Shown here: positions 20,531 through 20,613 of the stretch, one piece after another
Layout of the letters: every line of letters starts with the position of its first letter
Numbering within the stretch: position 1 is the first letter of the stretch
Program-made: the position numbers and the translations under genes
Source: Entrophospora sp. SA101
Taxonomy: Eukaryota > Glomeromycota > Glomeromycetes > Entrophosporales > Entrophosporaceae
Assembly (NCBI GenBank): GCA_958430865.1
Contig: CAUDNR010000800.1
Coordinates: 2,166 to 22,778 of the forward strand
Length of the DNA stretch: 20,613 bases
Reading direction: 5' to 3'
The notes under the pieces: generated by a model
What the model was told of the DNA's origin: nothing
Databases searched by the model: none
Seen by the model: only the letters and a program-made list of their open reading frames with translations

Positions 20531-20613
20531 CTATATACAACTGCCTATCAATTATCCAAACAACTTGAAGAATTAAACATTATAGCAAGTGAAAAGACTG
20601 TCAGGCGAACTTT
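20531..20613 (+). pseudogene. 5' part of a Tc1-like transposase helix-turn-helix, cut by window end
   Basis: From 20531 to the window end one frame reads TAYQLSKQLEELNIIASEKT followed by VRRT. This matches the pattern of the second helix-turn-helix of Tc1/mariner transposases (.L...L...GI..S..TVRR.L), which binds the terminal inverted repeats. No start codon lies in frame before a TAA about 20 bases upstream, so it is a fragment or follows an intron or insertion. The DDE catalytic part would lie outside the window. Confidence 0.55.

Overview
The window looks like nuclear DNA of an early-diverging fungus, most likely an arbuscular mycorrhizal fungus of the Rhizophagus type. This is an inference from several features: very AT-rich DNA, short GT-AG introns of 61-90 bases, a WD-like plus ion-transport protein of a kind common in these fungi, and dense decayed transposons. 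There are no bacterial-style operons, tRNA, rRNA or CRISPR arrays.

Layout. (1) 162-916 (+): a three-exon gene for a small two-helix membrane protein with an Asp run, not recognised. (2) 1395-2530 (-): a decayed protein gene, followed by an 89 bp pogo/Tc1-like miniature element. (3) About 3503-10240 (-): a long, broken non-LTR (LINE) retrotransposon with an ORF1-like part, an AP-type endonuclease, a reverse transcriptase and an RNase H. Two terminal-inverted-repeat elements are inserted in it (4884-5093 and 6722-6863), and excising each on paper restores the reading frame. A GGTTAACC-rich hAT-like end cuts its 3' end. (4) 10921-11389: a 469 bp Tc1/mariner-type miniature element, followed at once by a very small element near 11413-11525 with a 9-10 bp target duplication. 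(5) 11937-13150 (+): a gene whose N-terminus resembles the Whi5/Nrm1 (GTB) motif, with poly-His, poly-Asn and poly-Ser runs. (6) 13160-16800: gene-poor DNA with coding relics and a degenerate minisatellite. (7) 16809-20346 (+): a five-exon gene for a WD-like/TRP-type ion channel. The pore loop between S5 and S6 appears to be missing, and the reading frame breaks there. (8) 20531 to the end (+): the start of a Tc1-like transposase helix-turn-helix, cut by the window edge.

The three genes do not form a pathway. The strongest signals are the pore-less channel gene and the nested insertion record inside the LINE.
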